30,219 bases of DNA from Acherontichlamydia pituitae (lineage in GTDB: Bacteria > Chlamydiota > Chlamydiia > Chlamydiales > Rhabdochlamydiaceae). The stretch lies in contig JAHCAX010000014.1 in assembly GCA_019634675.1 (NCBI GenBank), forward strand, positions 1 through 30,219. The letters run 5' to 3'. The notes under the pieces were generated by a model. The model ran no database searches, was not told the DNA's origin, and saw only the letters and a list, made by a program, of their open reading frames with translations. Shown piece after piece: positions 23,956 to 30,219 of this stretch (its first letter is position 1; each line of letters begins with the position of its first letter). The translations under genes were made by a program, and so were the position numbers.

Positions 23956-25449
23956 ATGTCAATTTCATCTATTCCATCATTACAAAGTCTTGCGCTTGCA
24001 TCCGCGTCTCTTAATTTGACGCCTGTGCCTGAAGAGGCTTTATTACGAATGAACAAGATCAAGTTCAATGTATGGCGCCAGATGAAAGATGAGGTGCCCG
24101 CCTCTTGCAAAGAACTCATGGAAACAGTTGAAGAAAAGGTATTACCTGATCAGCTAGAGTCCTCTGTCGACCTGCTGTTCCATTTGTTTTCAAGCCAGAT
24201 GTCTCTTCGATACCATCCAGTCATGGGACACCAAGATGCCGGGATGATCCCCCACCTTCAATTACATGAGCTTGAAAACAGATACCAAAGGTTTTGCGAG
24301 AACCAGGCTTTGGAGACCTTATGGAACGACTGGTTGCTTGAAGACTTTACAGAACTTGGAGCTTTCGATCTAACACCGCCTCCTCAAGGACACGACGCGA
24401 TCCGAGCCTGGTTGGCATCCGCTAATAACACGGCGTTTGTTCAGCAAATTACTTATATCCAATTGATAAATGCAAATCTGGAATACCTGCCTCCTGAAAT
24501 CGGACTCTTCACAAACTTAGAGTCCTTATGCCTGGATAATAACATGCTTAGGATGCTGCCTGAGTCATTATGCAACCTAATCGCCTTGAGAAGAATTTCT
24601 TTGACCTCTAATAAACTAACTTGTCTTCCAAATGCGTTTGGAAACCTGCACTCCTTACAAGAAGCCCTTCTTCACAACAACCAATTAAAATCTCTTCCTG
24701 CTTCGATAAGCTCGCTTACTAACTTGCATTCTTTACAACTTGCAGGCAACCATCTCTCTACCCTTCCTCCATCGATTTGCAATTTGCCCGCATTAGCAAC
24801 CTTAAACCTTAATAATAATAAGCTTTGCGCCCTTCCAATTGAAATAGGGAATCTTCCATCTTTAGAAGAACTCCATTTTTGGAACAACTTCTTATTCACA
24901 CTTCCAGCATCGATCTTAGACCGCGAAGGAACTGAATTTTTTCAATGCTCCAACAATCAGTCTCTAATTGGAGGCAATCCTTTCATCTTTAACATGAACT
25001 CATCCAATCGTAGTAGTTTCCAAGCGCTTAAGTTCCGTTGGAAGCATTTGATACAATGCAGCCCTGAGTCCGATCTAGGAAAACTCTTTTACGCTATTGG
25101 GACTCAAAAACCGCTTAACGAGATCAAAAAAATCATTACTTCGATGAATCCGACCTGGCAGGAGAACATCATTAATTGTTCTAACGAAGGAATTGCCCAG
25201 GAAATCGCTTTGATTAAATCTGGAGATCAAGAAGCTCTCTTCATTGCCCGTCTTTCAGCCTCTATCCAGATGGCAGTATCTCGCACGTTCAGCGATCTTC
25301 CTCCTGCGCAAAAAGATAAGATCTATGATGAGATCGCCGCAATGAACGGCATTTCGGAAAATTGTGCGGAATGGGGCAAGGAACACGCCTTTGACAATAT
25401 ACTCCTCTTTGTCGATGCGCTGGAAAAAACTTTGAACCCATCCGAATAA
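23956..25449 (+). CDS. Leucine-rich-repeat protein, candidate host-directed effector
   Basis: A 497-residue protein with a helical N-terminal region (about 1-165), seven consecutive 23-residue leucine-rich repeats (about 166-325) and a helical C-terminal region (about 340-497). The repeats follow LxxLxLxxNxLxxLPxxIxxL, for example LHSLQLAGNHLSTLPPSICN and LATLNLNNNKLCALPIEIGN. This is the plant/bacterial 'SDS22-like' LPx type, common among secreted proteins of amoeba-associated bacteria. There is no signal peptide, so a role as a type III effector is an inference. No NEL ubiquitin-ligase or clear F-box sequence is visible. A start at 23944 would add four residues. It converges with the kinase gene, 36 bp apart. 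Confidence 0.82.
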   Translation: MSISSIPSLQSLALASASLNLTPVPEEALLRMNKIKFNVWRQMKDEVPASCKELMETVEEKVLPDQLESSVDLLFHLFSSQMSLRYHPVMGHQDAGMIPHLQLHELENRYQRFCENQALETLWNDWLLEDFTELGAFDLTPPPQGHDAIRAWLASANNTAFVQQITYIQLINANLEYLPPEIGLFTNLESLCLDNNMLRMLPESLCNLIALRRISLTSNKLTCLPNAFGNLHSLQEALLHNNQLKSLPASISSLTNLHSLQLAGNHLSTLPPSICNLPALATLNLNNNKLCALPIEIGNLPSLEELHFWNNFLFTLPASILDREGTEFFQCSNNQSLIGGNPFIFNMNSSNRSSFQALKFRWKHLIQCSPESDLGKLFYAIGTQKPLNEIKKIITSMNPTWQENIINCSNEGIAQEIALIKSGDQEALFIARLSASIQMAVSRTFSDLPPAQKDKIYDEIAAMNGISENCAEWGKEHAFDNILLFVDALEKTLNPSE

Positions 25450-25485
25450 TCGTTTTCGTTGATCTTTTTTGGATATTTTAGCCGG

Positions 25486-26742
25486 CTAACCGAAAAAGCG
25501 AGAAAAAAAGCTTTTCCGCTGATTAACTTCCGGCTCTATATTTTCCTTTGAATCAACCACCTCTCGTTGGGAAAATTGCATTAAAACTCCAGCTGCTGAA
25601 TATCTTTCGCGCGGATTTGTGTGAGCAGTTTCATAGACCACTGCATCTAAAGGGTACTTAGGATCAGGTTTTAAATAATAAAAAAGATTACTGAATAGCT
25701 GCAGGTACTCTATTCTCTTCTTAATGCTGCTGTCATCTAGACCTTTTAGAGTCTGAAAATATTCCTTGATCCTTTTAACGAATTGATCTGATAGTAATCT
25801 TTCACTTTCCGGAAGTTTTGCTTCCAACTCGCAAATTGTTAGCATTGCAGCCCATACATCATCCATTTTGCTAGCAACAATGGTTTGCTTATCATAATAC
25901 TTTCTAAGTCGTTCTGGAGAAAAATATTGCAGCGTGCCGGTACGCAGCGGCGTTTCTTTATTGCTTTCCTTAATGGTATCAAAATCAATGAACATCGCAC
26001 AATTTTCACCATCGACAACGATATTGCCTGGCTTGACATCTTGATGGACCCCTATCTTATGGATCACATTAAGCCCTTCAAATATGCTGATATATAATTT
26101 AAATCGTTCCGATCTTGTTAACTTGCTTAGATCAAGGTTCCATAGATTAGATCCTCCCAATTGGCAAGCTTTCACTCCAGGCTCGTGGCTCATAATGCGG
26201 CTGCAGCGTCTCTGAATATGATCATCGAATGTATCCTTGCTGGAAAGTTTCTCCGCCAGCTCAAGCACTCTACGCTTTCCATGCACATCTTTGATAATGC
26301 CGCGAATGGTACCGCTACGGCTAAAACCGATATAGAATTGATTATTCGCTCCTTTATCTTTCTCCTCATCGATGATGATGTAGAATTTTGCTTGAACAGG
26401 CTGGTTTTCTTTTTCTTTTGAGAATCCAATTCTTTCAACCGTTATTTTTCCATCTCGGATGTACTCTAATAATCGATCCTTTCCAACTTCTTCGTTTCCA
26501 TTTCCTAAACTGCGATAAATATTATCGAGAGCTCCTGCTTGGAATCCAAGATCTTTCAAAACTTCCCTGATTTCGAGATCGCTTCCGCCAGCTCTCAGTA
26601 AATTCGACAAGTGAATGATTGTTCTTGCTTGGCTGCCTTTTGGGTTAACTAGAAGACCTCTCCCATCCAGTCCTCCATAATAATCGATATTAGATCCAAC
26701 CGCGAAAGCAGCACAATTTAATTCCGGAGCAAATGCTGACAT
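25486..26742 (-). CDS. Divergent Ser/Thr protein kinase, candidate effector
   Basis: A 418-residue protein with an unrecognised N-terminal part (about 1-130) and a kinase-like domain. The catalytic loop is HQDVKPGNIVV (H233, D235, K237, N240), the metal-binding motif is DFD (253-255, instead of DFG), the activation-segment end is GTLQYFSPE (275-277 as SPE instead of APE) and helix F carries SKMDDVWAAM. A loose glycine loop may be GFSRSGTIRG (about 139-148), but the usual VAIK lysine is not obvious. Catalysis is plausible but not certain. I chose the ATG at 26742, with GAGAGG 7 nt upstream, over ATGs at 26754 and 26772. There is no signal peptide. It is convergent with the LRR gene and sits in AT-rich DNA. 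Confidence 0.78.
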   Translation of the reverse strand: MSAFAPELNCAAFAVGSNIDYYGGLDGRGLLVNPKGSQARTIIHLSNLLRAGGSDLEIREVLKDLGFQAGALDNIYRSLGNGNEEVGKDRLLEYIRDGKITVERIGFSKEKENQPVQAKFYIIIDEEKDKGANNQFYIGFSRSGTIRGIIKDVHGKRRVLELAEKLSSKDTFDDHIQRRCSRIMSHEPGVKACQLGGSNLWNLDLSKLTRSERFKLYISIFEGLNVIHKIGVHQDVKPGNIVVDGENCAMFIDFDTIKESNKETPLRTGTLQYFSPERLRKYYDKQTIVASKMDDVWAAMLTICELEAKLPESERLLSDQFVKRIKEYFQTLKGLDDSSIKKRIEYLQLFSNLFYYLKPDPKYPLDAVVYETAHTNPRERYSAAGVLMQFSQREVVDSKENIEPEVNQRKSFFSRFFG

Positions 26743-26957
26743 AATTAAGCCTCTCATTTTATTCTTACACATATTTTAAACAAAAAATGTAAATATAATA
26801 TTAATAATTAAATAAATTTATAATATCAACAAATTAAACAATAAACAGCTTATATAGAAAGCTTTAAAAGAATAGCCTTTAAATTGGCATTAACAAAGCT
26901 AGGCATTGATAATGAACAACTAACACAAGAGAAAAGGTAGGGGGACAAGTTGGGTTA
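26743..26957. other. AT-rich spacer upstream of the kinase gene
   Basis: Very A/T-rich from about 26762 to 26860, with several possible -10 sequences on the - strand (for example TAAAAT and TATATT), none clearly best. I see no gene. The composition resembles the spacer before the LRR gene (23865-23943), so the LRR/kinase pair is flanked by AT-rich DNA on both sides. Confidence 0.4.
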
Positions 26958-27133
26958 TTAACCCGCGCCTCAAAAAGGTGACAATCTGCTGGCTGTGGCC
27001 TTGTCAAATCGATCTTCATCGTCGCCCTTGCCCTTTGGCAATGGTGCTCCTCTTTCAGAACGAGGGTTTGCCCCTCTTCGATTTGCCGTTGCCTCGCTGT
27101 CGCATATTGTCACCTTTTTGAGACGCGGGTTAA
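26958..27133. repeat. Long inverted-repeat (MITE-like) element E, flanked by TA
   Basis: A 176-bp element with nearly perfect ends: TTAACCCGCGCCTCAAAAAG at the left and, as reverse complement, TTAACCCGCGTCTCAAAAAG at the right, continuing GTGACAAT on both sides (one mismatch in about 28). Pairing continues more loosely inward (GTCAAATCG against GGCAAATCG). TA lies outside both ends. It fills the spacer between the divergent kinase gene and the 3' end of cinA. The remaining 27134-27235 shows only a small hairpin (AATAGC/GCTATT) and no gene. Confidence 0.8.
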
Positions 27134-27235
27134 TAATAGCGAAGGCTATTTCTCGAGGCCAAAATTCGATATGGCAAAGCCGCTGCCGCCTACTAGACTA
27201 GAAGATCCAAAAAGCCGTGTAAAGAGGCCTAAAAG

Positions 27236-28483
27236 CTATAGCCCTGAAGAAAAGAAAGGAAATGCCGGGATCCCTTTAGCGACTTTTCGATAAAGCGCTC
27301 CTAGAAGATTATTGGTCGTTGAAAGAATGCGGGTCTGCCGGTTCCCCTTTGCAATGAAGGTGCCGATATCGGGCGTTTTTCCCCGCTCGCCGATAGCTGC
27401 CCACATTGTTCCGACCGGTTTTTGCAGAGAGCCTCCTGTCGGTCCTGCAATCCCTGAAATAGCGATCCCGAAATCAGCCCCGCTTTGCTTAAAGACCCCT
27501 TCGAGCATCGCTGCAACAGTCTCTTTGCTCACAGCTCCTGTTTGCTGAAGCGTGGACTCGGGAACGTCAAGGATCTTCGTTTTTAATGCGTTCGAATAGG
27601 TGACGAATGATCCGAGAAAATAATCGGAAGCGCCGGAAAGAGCAGTCAGATGAGCTGCCATCAGCCCTCCTGTGCACGATTCCGCTAAGGCCAACGTCTT
27701 CTTATTTTGAACGAACCAAGCATGGATCGCCTCTTCAATTTTTCCATTCGGCGATTGAAAGAGATAGGATCCGAACTTTTTTTCCAAGCCAGATTGGAAC
27801 TGCTCGAGCTGCTGCTGCTGGGAAGAAAGGAGCGAGACCATCAATGAACCATAGCCGGGATAAATCCCCACATCGACTTGGGGATATTGCTCTTGAAGCA
27901 TCCGCAATGCGGGATCGACAAGGCTCTCGTATAGCAAAGAAAAATGCAGCTGCACCGATTTTTTCTGGACGCCGGAAGGATGCATTTTTAACAGATACGG
28001 AAGGGCGTCATTGAGGAACATCTCTTGCATTTCTTGCGGAACGCCGGGCAAGATGATCCACGTCTTCTGATCTTCCGTAAAAATAAGGCCGGGAGCTGTT
28101 CCTACCCGATTGAGGATCGGCTTCGCCTTAGCAGGAATAGTGGCCTGGTCTTCCAAACTGGTGAGCTGCTCTCCAAATCGTTTTTTTAGATCCGCAGCAA
28201 CGCTCTCATTGAAGTGAAATTCTGAACCGAAGAGGCGCGCAAGGATTTCGCGCGTCCGATCATCGCAAGTAGCGCCAAGGCCTCCTGTTGTGATCACGAT
28301 CGAGGAACGCTTAAGAACTTCTAGCAACCCCTCTTTAAGGACAATCGGATCATCGGACAGCGTTGTGTGCCGCGAGATCCGATACCCTTTTTCCGATAAA
28401 TGGCGGCTTAAAAAAGCGCCGTTGGTATTGATGGTCGTTCCACGAAGAAGTTCATCGCCGATTGCAACTAGTTCGATCTGCAT
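27236..28483 (-). CDS. cinA: CinA-family protein: MoCF-like domain plus nicotinamide-nucleotide amidase (PncC) domain
   Basis: A 415-residue, full-length two-domain CinA. The N-terminal domain (about 1-165) shows IELVAIGDELLRG, TTGGLGATCDDRTREI and WIILPGVPQEMQEMF, typical of the COG1058 molybdopterin-binding-like fold with ADP-ribose pyrophosphatase activity in some members. The C-terminal PncC domain (about 248-400) has the active-site sequence ALAESCTGGLMAAHL (S269) and GIAGPTGGS, and deamidates nicotinamide mononucleotide in NAD salvage. I chose the ATG at 28483, with AGGTG just upstream, over the GTG at 28489, which overlaps that site. It follows the unrecognised gene at 28501 by 17 bp on the same strand, so it probably ends the dksA-lspA operon. 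Confidence 0.92.
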   Translation of the reverse strand: MQIELVAIGDELLRGTTINTNGAFLSRHLSEKGYRISRHTTLSDDPIVLKEGLLEVLKRSSIVITTGGLGATCDDRTREILARLFGSEFHFNESVAADLKKRFGEQLTSLEDQATIPAKAKPILNRVGTAPGLIFTEDQKTWIILPGVPQEMQEMFLNDALPYLLKMHPSGVQKKSVQLHFSLLYESLVDPALRMLQEQYPQVDVGIYPGYGSLMVSLLSSQQQQLEQFQSGLEKKFGSYLFQSPNGKIEEAIHAWFVQNKKTLALAESCTGGLMAAHLTALSGASDYFLGSFVTYSNALKTKILDVPESTLQQTGAVSKETVAAMLEGVFKQSGADFGIAISGIAGPTGGSLQKPVGTMWAAIGERGKTPDIGTFIAKGNRQTRILSTTNNLLGALYRKVAKGIPAFPFFSSGL

Positions 28484-28500
28484 AATCACCTATATAAAGG

Positions 28501-29214
28501 CTAATTAGAAGCGGAAAAAGAAAAAATCTCAATCCCTTTTTGCGTGAGCTGTGGATGTTTGCCGATCCAGTTCAAGCACTGTTTGCCCAACCGGATTGGA
28601 GCATTCGTCCGCTTTCCATCGACAACAAAAGGAGTGGGCAATGTGTGCTCGCGCAGCCATTTGGTCAACGCAGCGAAAAGAGCTGTATTTGGAAAATCTT
28701 CCCCTTTGCCTACTTTGAGGATGTCAGATGTTTTAGGATCTTGGCACAGTTGCGGATAAGAGAACTGGATGCCCCAGCTGACGCTTTCTTGGCTGAGCAC
28801 CATCGGATGAAACTGCTTATCAAGATCGGAGTAGAAAAAATGATGGCCTTGCAATTGGATGAGCGGTTTGAGCGGTTTGACCAGATATTTTTCCGCAGAG
28901 ACCGCCATCGCATAAACAGCATCGAGCTCCGATGTCCATCCAGAAGAAAAGTAGCGCCGCAGCAGTTTTTCATCGAGCATCTTCCCCTCTTTGATACCGG
29001 CTACATAACTGCCGTACACCTCCAAAAATTCTTCGGCGGGAATAAGTGCCCGATCAAGAGGCGTCGGCTCGGAAACAACGCAGATATGCACTGGAGCCAA
29101 ATTTTGGAGAAGCTCCCTCATTTCAGAAACATCGAGCAGAACCTGGAACTTAAGCTGCTTGGAAACTTGAAGGGATCCTTCGATTTGCGGGGTGCTGATG
29201 CGTAACGGGCTCAA
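28501..29214 (-). CDS. Conserved-looking protein of unknown function
   Basis: I do not recognise this 237-residue soluble protein. It has no signal peptide or membrane segments. Notable stretches are PVHICVVSEPTPLDRALIPA, LDAVYAMAVSAEKYLVKPLK, HHFFYSDLDKQFHPMVLSQE and TPFVVDGKRTNAPIRLGKQC. The start must be the TTG at 29214 or a later codon, because an in-frame TGA lies two codons before it. TTGA forms a 4-nt overlap with the lspA stop, which suggests translational coupling; the next ATG is at about residue 32. It lies between lspA and cinA in one co-directional run. Confidence 0.65.
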   Translation of the reverse strand: MSPLRISTPQIEGSLQVSKQLKFQVLLDVSEMRELLQNLAPVHICVVSEPTPLDRALIPAEEFLEVYGSYVAGIKEGKMLDEKLLRRYFSSGWTSELDAVYAMAVSAEKYLVKPLKPLIQLQGHHFFYSDLDKQFHPMVLSQESVSWGIQFSYPQLCQDPKTSDILKVGKGEDFPNTALFAALTKWLREHTLPTPFVVDGKRTNAPIRLGKQCLNWIGKHPQLTQKGIEIFSFSASN

Positions 29215-29750
29215 GCTTCACTGGCCTTTTGTTTTCCAGCTCCGCCTTTTTTCGCTTTGAGCAGGAAGGATTGAATAAGCAGGCAGACGATCCCGCAGAA
29301 AATTGCGCTGTCGGCAATATTGAAAACAGGATAGGAATATCCCCAAAAGATGAAATAGAACATATCGACCACATGTCCATAGACAAAGTAGTCGACGACG
29401 TTGCCGATCGCACCTGTCACGATAAGAGTAAGGCAGAACTTGCGAAATGGCTCTGCCTTGATAAAAAAGAGATAGGTGATAAGACCGCCGATGATGGCCA
29501 TCCGAGCATAGAGCAAATAATGCTGTAAAGAAGCAAAAGCCCCCCATGCAGCTCCCTTGTTGATCACATGGGTGATGGCAAAATCAATCCCGTGCCAGTT
29601 CCGAAAGACGCCGATCCCATCGTAAGGGTAGATCGGCGACGCTGCGCTCATAACAGGAATCGATAAGTGAATATAAGCCTTTAAGATTGCATCTGCTGCA
29701 AAAATGATCAGAGCGATCGCAATGTATTGAAAGGCTTTTTGCCAGTTCAT
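29211..29750 (-). CDS. lspA: Lipoprotein signal peptidase (signal peptidase II)
   Basis: Cleaves the signal peptide of prolipoproteins in the inner membrane. The 179-residue protein has four membrane segments and the two catalytic aspartates, D120 in GAIGNVVDYFVYGHVVD and D147 in NIADSAIFCG. The conserved asparagine region is THVINKGAAWGAF (N64). It is slightly longer than the E. coli enzyme (164), through an extra loop after the first membrane segment (about 30-55). I chose the ATG at 29750, one base after the dksA stop; a TTG at 29771 inside dksA would add seven residues. dksA and lspA are also neighbours in Chlamydia. Confidence 0.93.
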   Translation of the reverse strand: MNWQKAFQYIAIALIIFAADAILKAYIHLSIPVMSAASPIYPYDGIGVFRNWHGIDFAITHVINKGAAWGAFASLQHYLLYARMAIIGGLITYLFFIKAEPFRKFCLTLIVTGAIGNVVDYFVYGHVVDMFYFIFWGYSYPVFNIADSAIFCGIVCLLIQSFLLKAKKGGAGKQKASEA

Positions 29751-29751
29751 C

Positions 29752-30117
29752 TTAGAGCATGCCTTTTTCAAACTTTTCTTGCGCTTTGACAGTCATCGTA
29801 GCATAGGGAATCGCTTCGAGGCGCTGGATCGGTATTTCTTCTCCGGTCACATCGCAGATCCCATAGGTGTCCTCATCGATCTTGTCCAGGGCGCGCTCAA
29901 TCTGACGCAGCACGTTGAACTCTTCATTGCTCACTTGAAGGCTGATCGTCCTGTTAAAATCGTCCGTCCCTTCATCCGCTTGATGCTGAGAATACCCTTT
30001 GGCCTGATCGACCGCCTTGACATCCTCTTTGGAATCGCGCAAAAGGTTTGTCATTTGGTTTCGCATTTCTTCTAAACGCTTTTTGAAACGCTCGATATCT
30101 GCTTTTTTAAGTGGCAT
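29752..30117 (-). CDS. dksA: DksA/TraR-family protein with degenerate zinc finger
   Basis: Related to the RNA polymerase secondary-channel regulator DksA. The 121-residue protein has the N-terminal coiled-coil (about 1-80) and the C-terminal globular part, DEDTYGICDVTGEEIPIQRLEA (about 81-102). The family's four zinc cysteines are reduced to one: C88 remains, and T91, T109 and A112 occupy the other positions. The coiled-coil tip reads DEGTDDFNRT, not the DxxDxA of E. coli DksA that acts at the polymerase active site, but DEGTD-type tips are common in TraR/YteA-like relatives. The ATG has AAGGA 7 nt upstream. First gene of the run dksA, lspA, unknown, cinA. Confidence 0.88.
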   Translation of the reverse strand: MPLKKADIERFKKRLEEMRNQMTNLLRDSKEDVKAVDQAKGYSQHQADEGTDDFNRTISLQVSNEEFNVLRQIERALDKIDEDTYGICDVTGEEIPIQRLEAIPYATMTVKAQEKFEKGML

Positions 30118-30219
30118 GGTGTTTCCTTATCGTTAGTTAAGAACACTTTTCATACACAAATGAACTCAAAAGTTGGTTTTTAGCTGCGCCAATCATCCGC
30201 ATTTTCGGAGTCGATTGCA

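Noticed and set aside
26955..27136. tRNA or other structured RNA gene in the spacer
   Set aside because: No cloverleaf, anticodon arm or CCA-type end could be found; the region is one long inverted repeat.
28540..29205. 221-codon open frame antisense to the unknown gene after lspA
   Set aside because: I considered it as the real gene because the - strand frame starts with TTG. The - strand frame fits the operon (4-nt overlap with lspA, 17 bp to cinA) and has a normal protein composition, so the antisense frame is likely a shadow.

Overview
The window looks like a piece of the chromosome of a chlamydia-like bacterium (phylum Chlamydiota, probably an amoeba-associated 'environmental' family rather than Chlamydiaceae). 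This is an inference from gene content. DksA-family and LspA genes are adjacent, as are a TrmH-type methylase and a class I SAM methyltransferase. There is a KdsD gene near a lone E2 acyltransferase, and OppA-like, DMT, APC and MFS transporters typical of an intracellular lifestyle, plus a eukaryote-like LRR protein and a protein kinase. A Rickettsia-type isocitrate dehydrogenase, heptose synthesis (GmhA) and PRPP synthetase are functions that, as far as I recall, Chlamydiaceae lack. The species cannot be fixed from the sequence alone.

Layout: 1-757 has no convincing gene, but holds two diverged direct-repeat units ending at a + strand terminator. 758-3111 (-) carries an NhaD antiporter and KdsD. 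3459-4907 (+) is isocitrate dehydrogenase. 4862-9107 (-) is an envelope/metabolism cluster: GmhA, then LpxK, an E2 acyltransferase and a signal-peptide-bearing protein in one overlapping operon. 9390-13323 (+) holds a long disordered protein with a sulfatase-modifying-factor-like domain, an A-type Fe-S carrier and a DMT permease. 13247-16301 (-) holds an OppA-like protein and an APC antiporter. 16718-18783 (+) is asd-prs, overlapping. An orphan gene (19154-19873, -) and an MFS drug-type transporter (19942-21471, +) follow. 21428-23724 (-) is an RNA-modification operon: class I methyltransferase, TrmH, RluA. 23956-26742 is a convergent LRR protein/protein kinase pair in AT-rich surroundings. 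27236-30117 (-) is dksA-lspA-hypothetical, followed by cinA.

The main signal beyond ordinary genes is a set of non-coding, long inverted-repeat (MITE-like) elements in almost every large spacer: 3280-3428, 9212-9304, 16345-16518, 16522-16602, 18807-19042, 19049-19230 and 26958-27133. At least two families can be separated by their ends and flanks. One has GAG-type ends flanked by TNA (as known for IS1031/IS427-type IS5 relatives). The other has CTG-type ends flanked by TA. Twice, two elements of the same family sit end to end. One element has supplied the last ~25 codons of a gene.

Several proteins depart from their family in a key feature: a PRPP synthetase with a signal-peptide-like leader, an OppA-like protein without any export signal, a DksA-family protein with one of four zinc cysteines, a formylglycine-generating-enzyme-like domain without the catalytic cysteines, and an A-type carrier with a CPCAC tail. 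How the genes work together: KdsD, GmhA and LpxK supply the Kdo, heptose and lipid A phosphate of lipopolysaccharide; isocitrate dehydrogenase and the E2 subunit belong to central carbon oxidation; the transporters and the LRR/kinase pair serve life inside a host cell.
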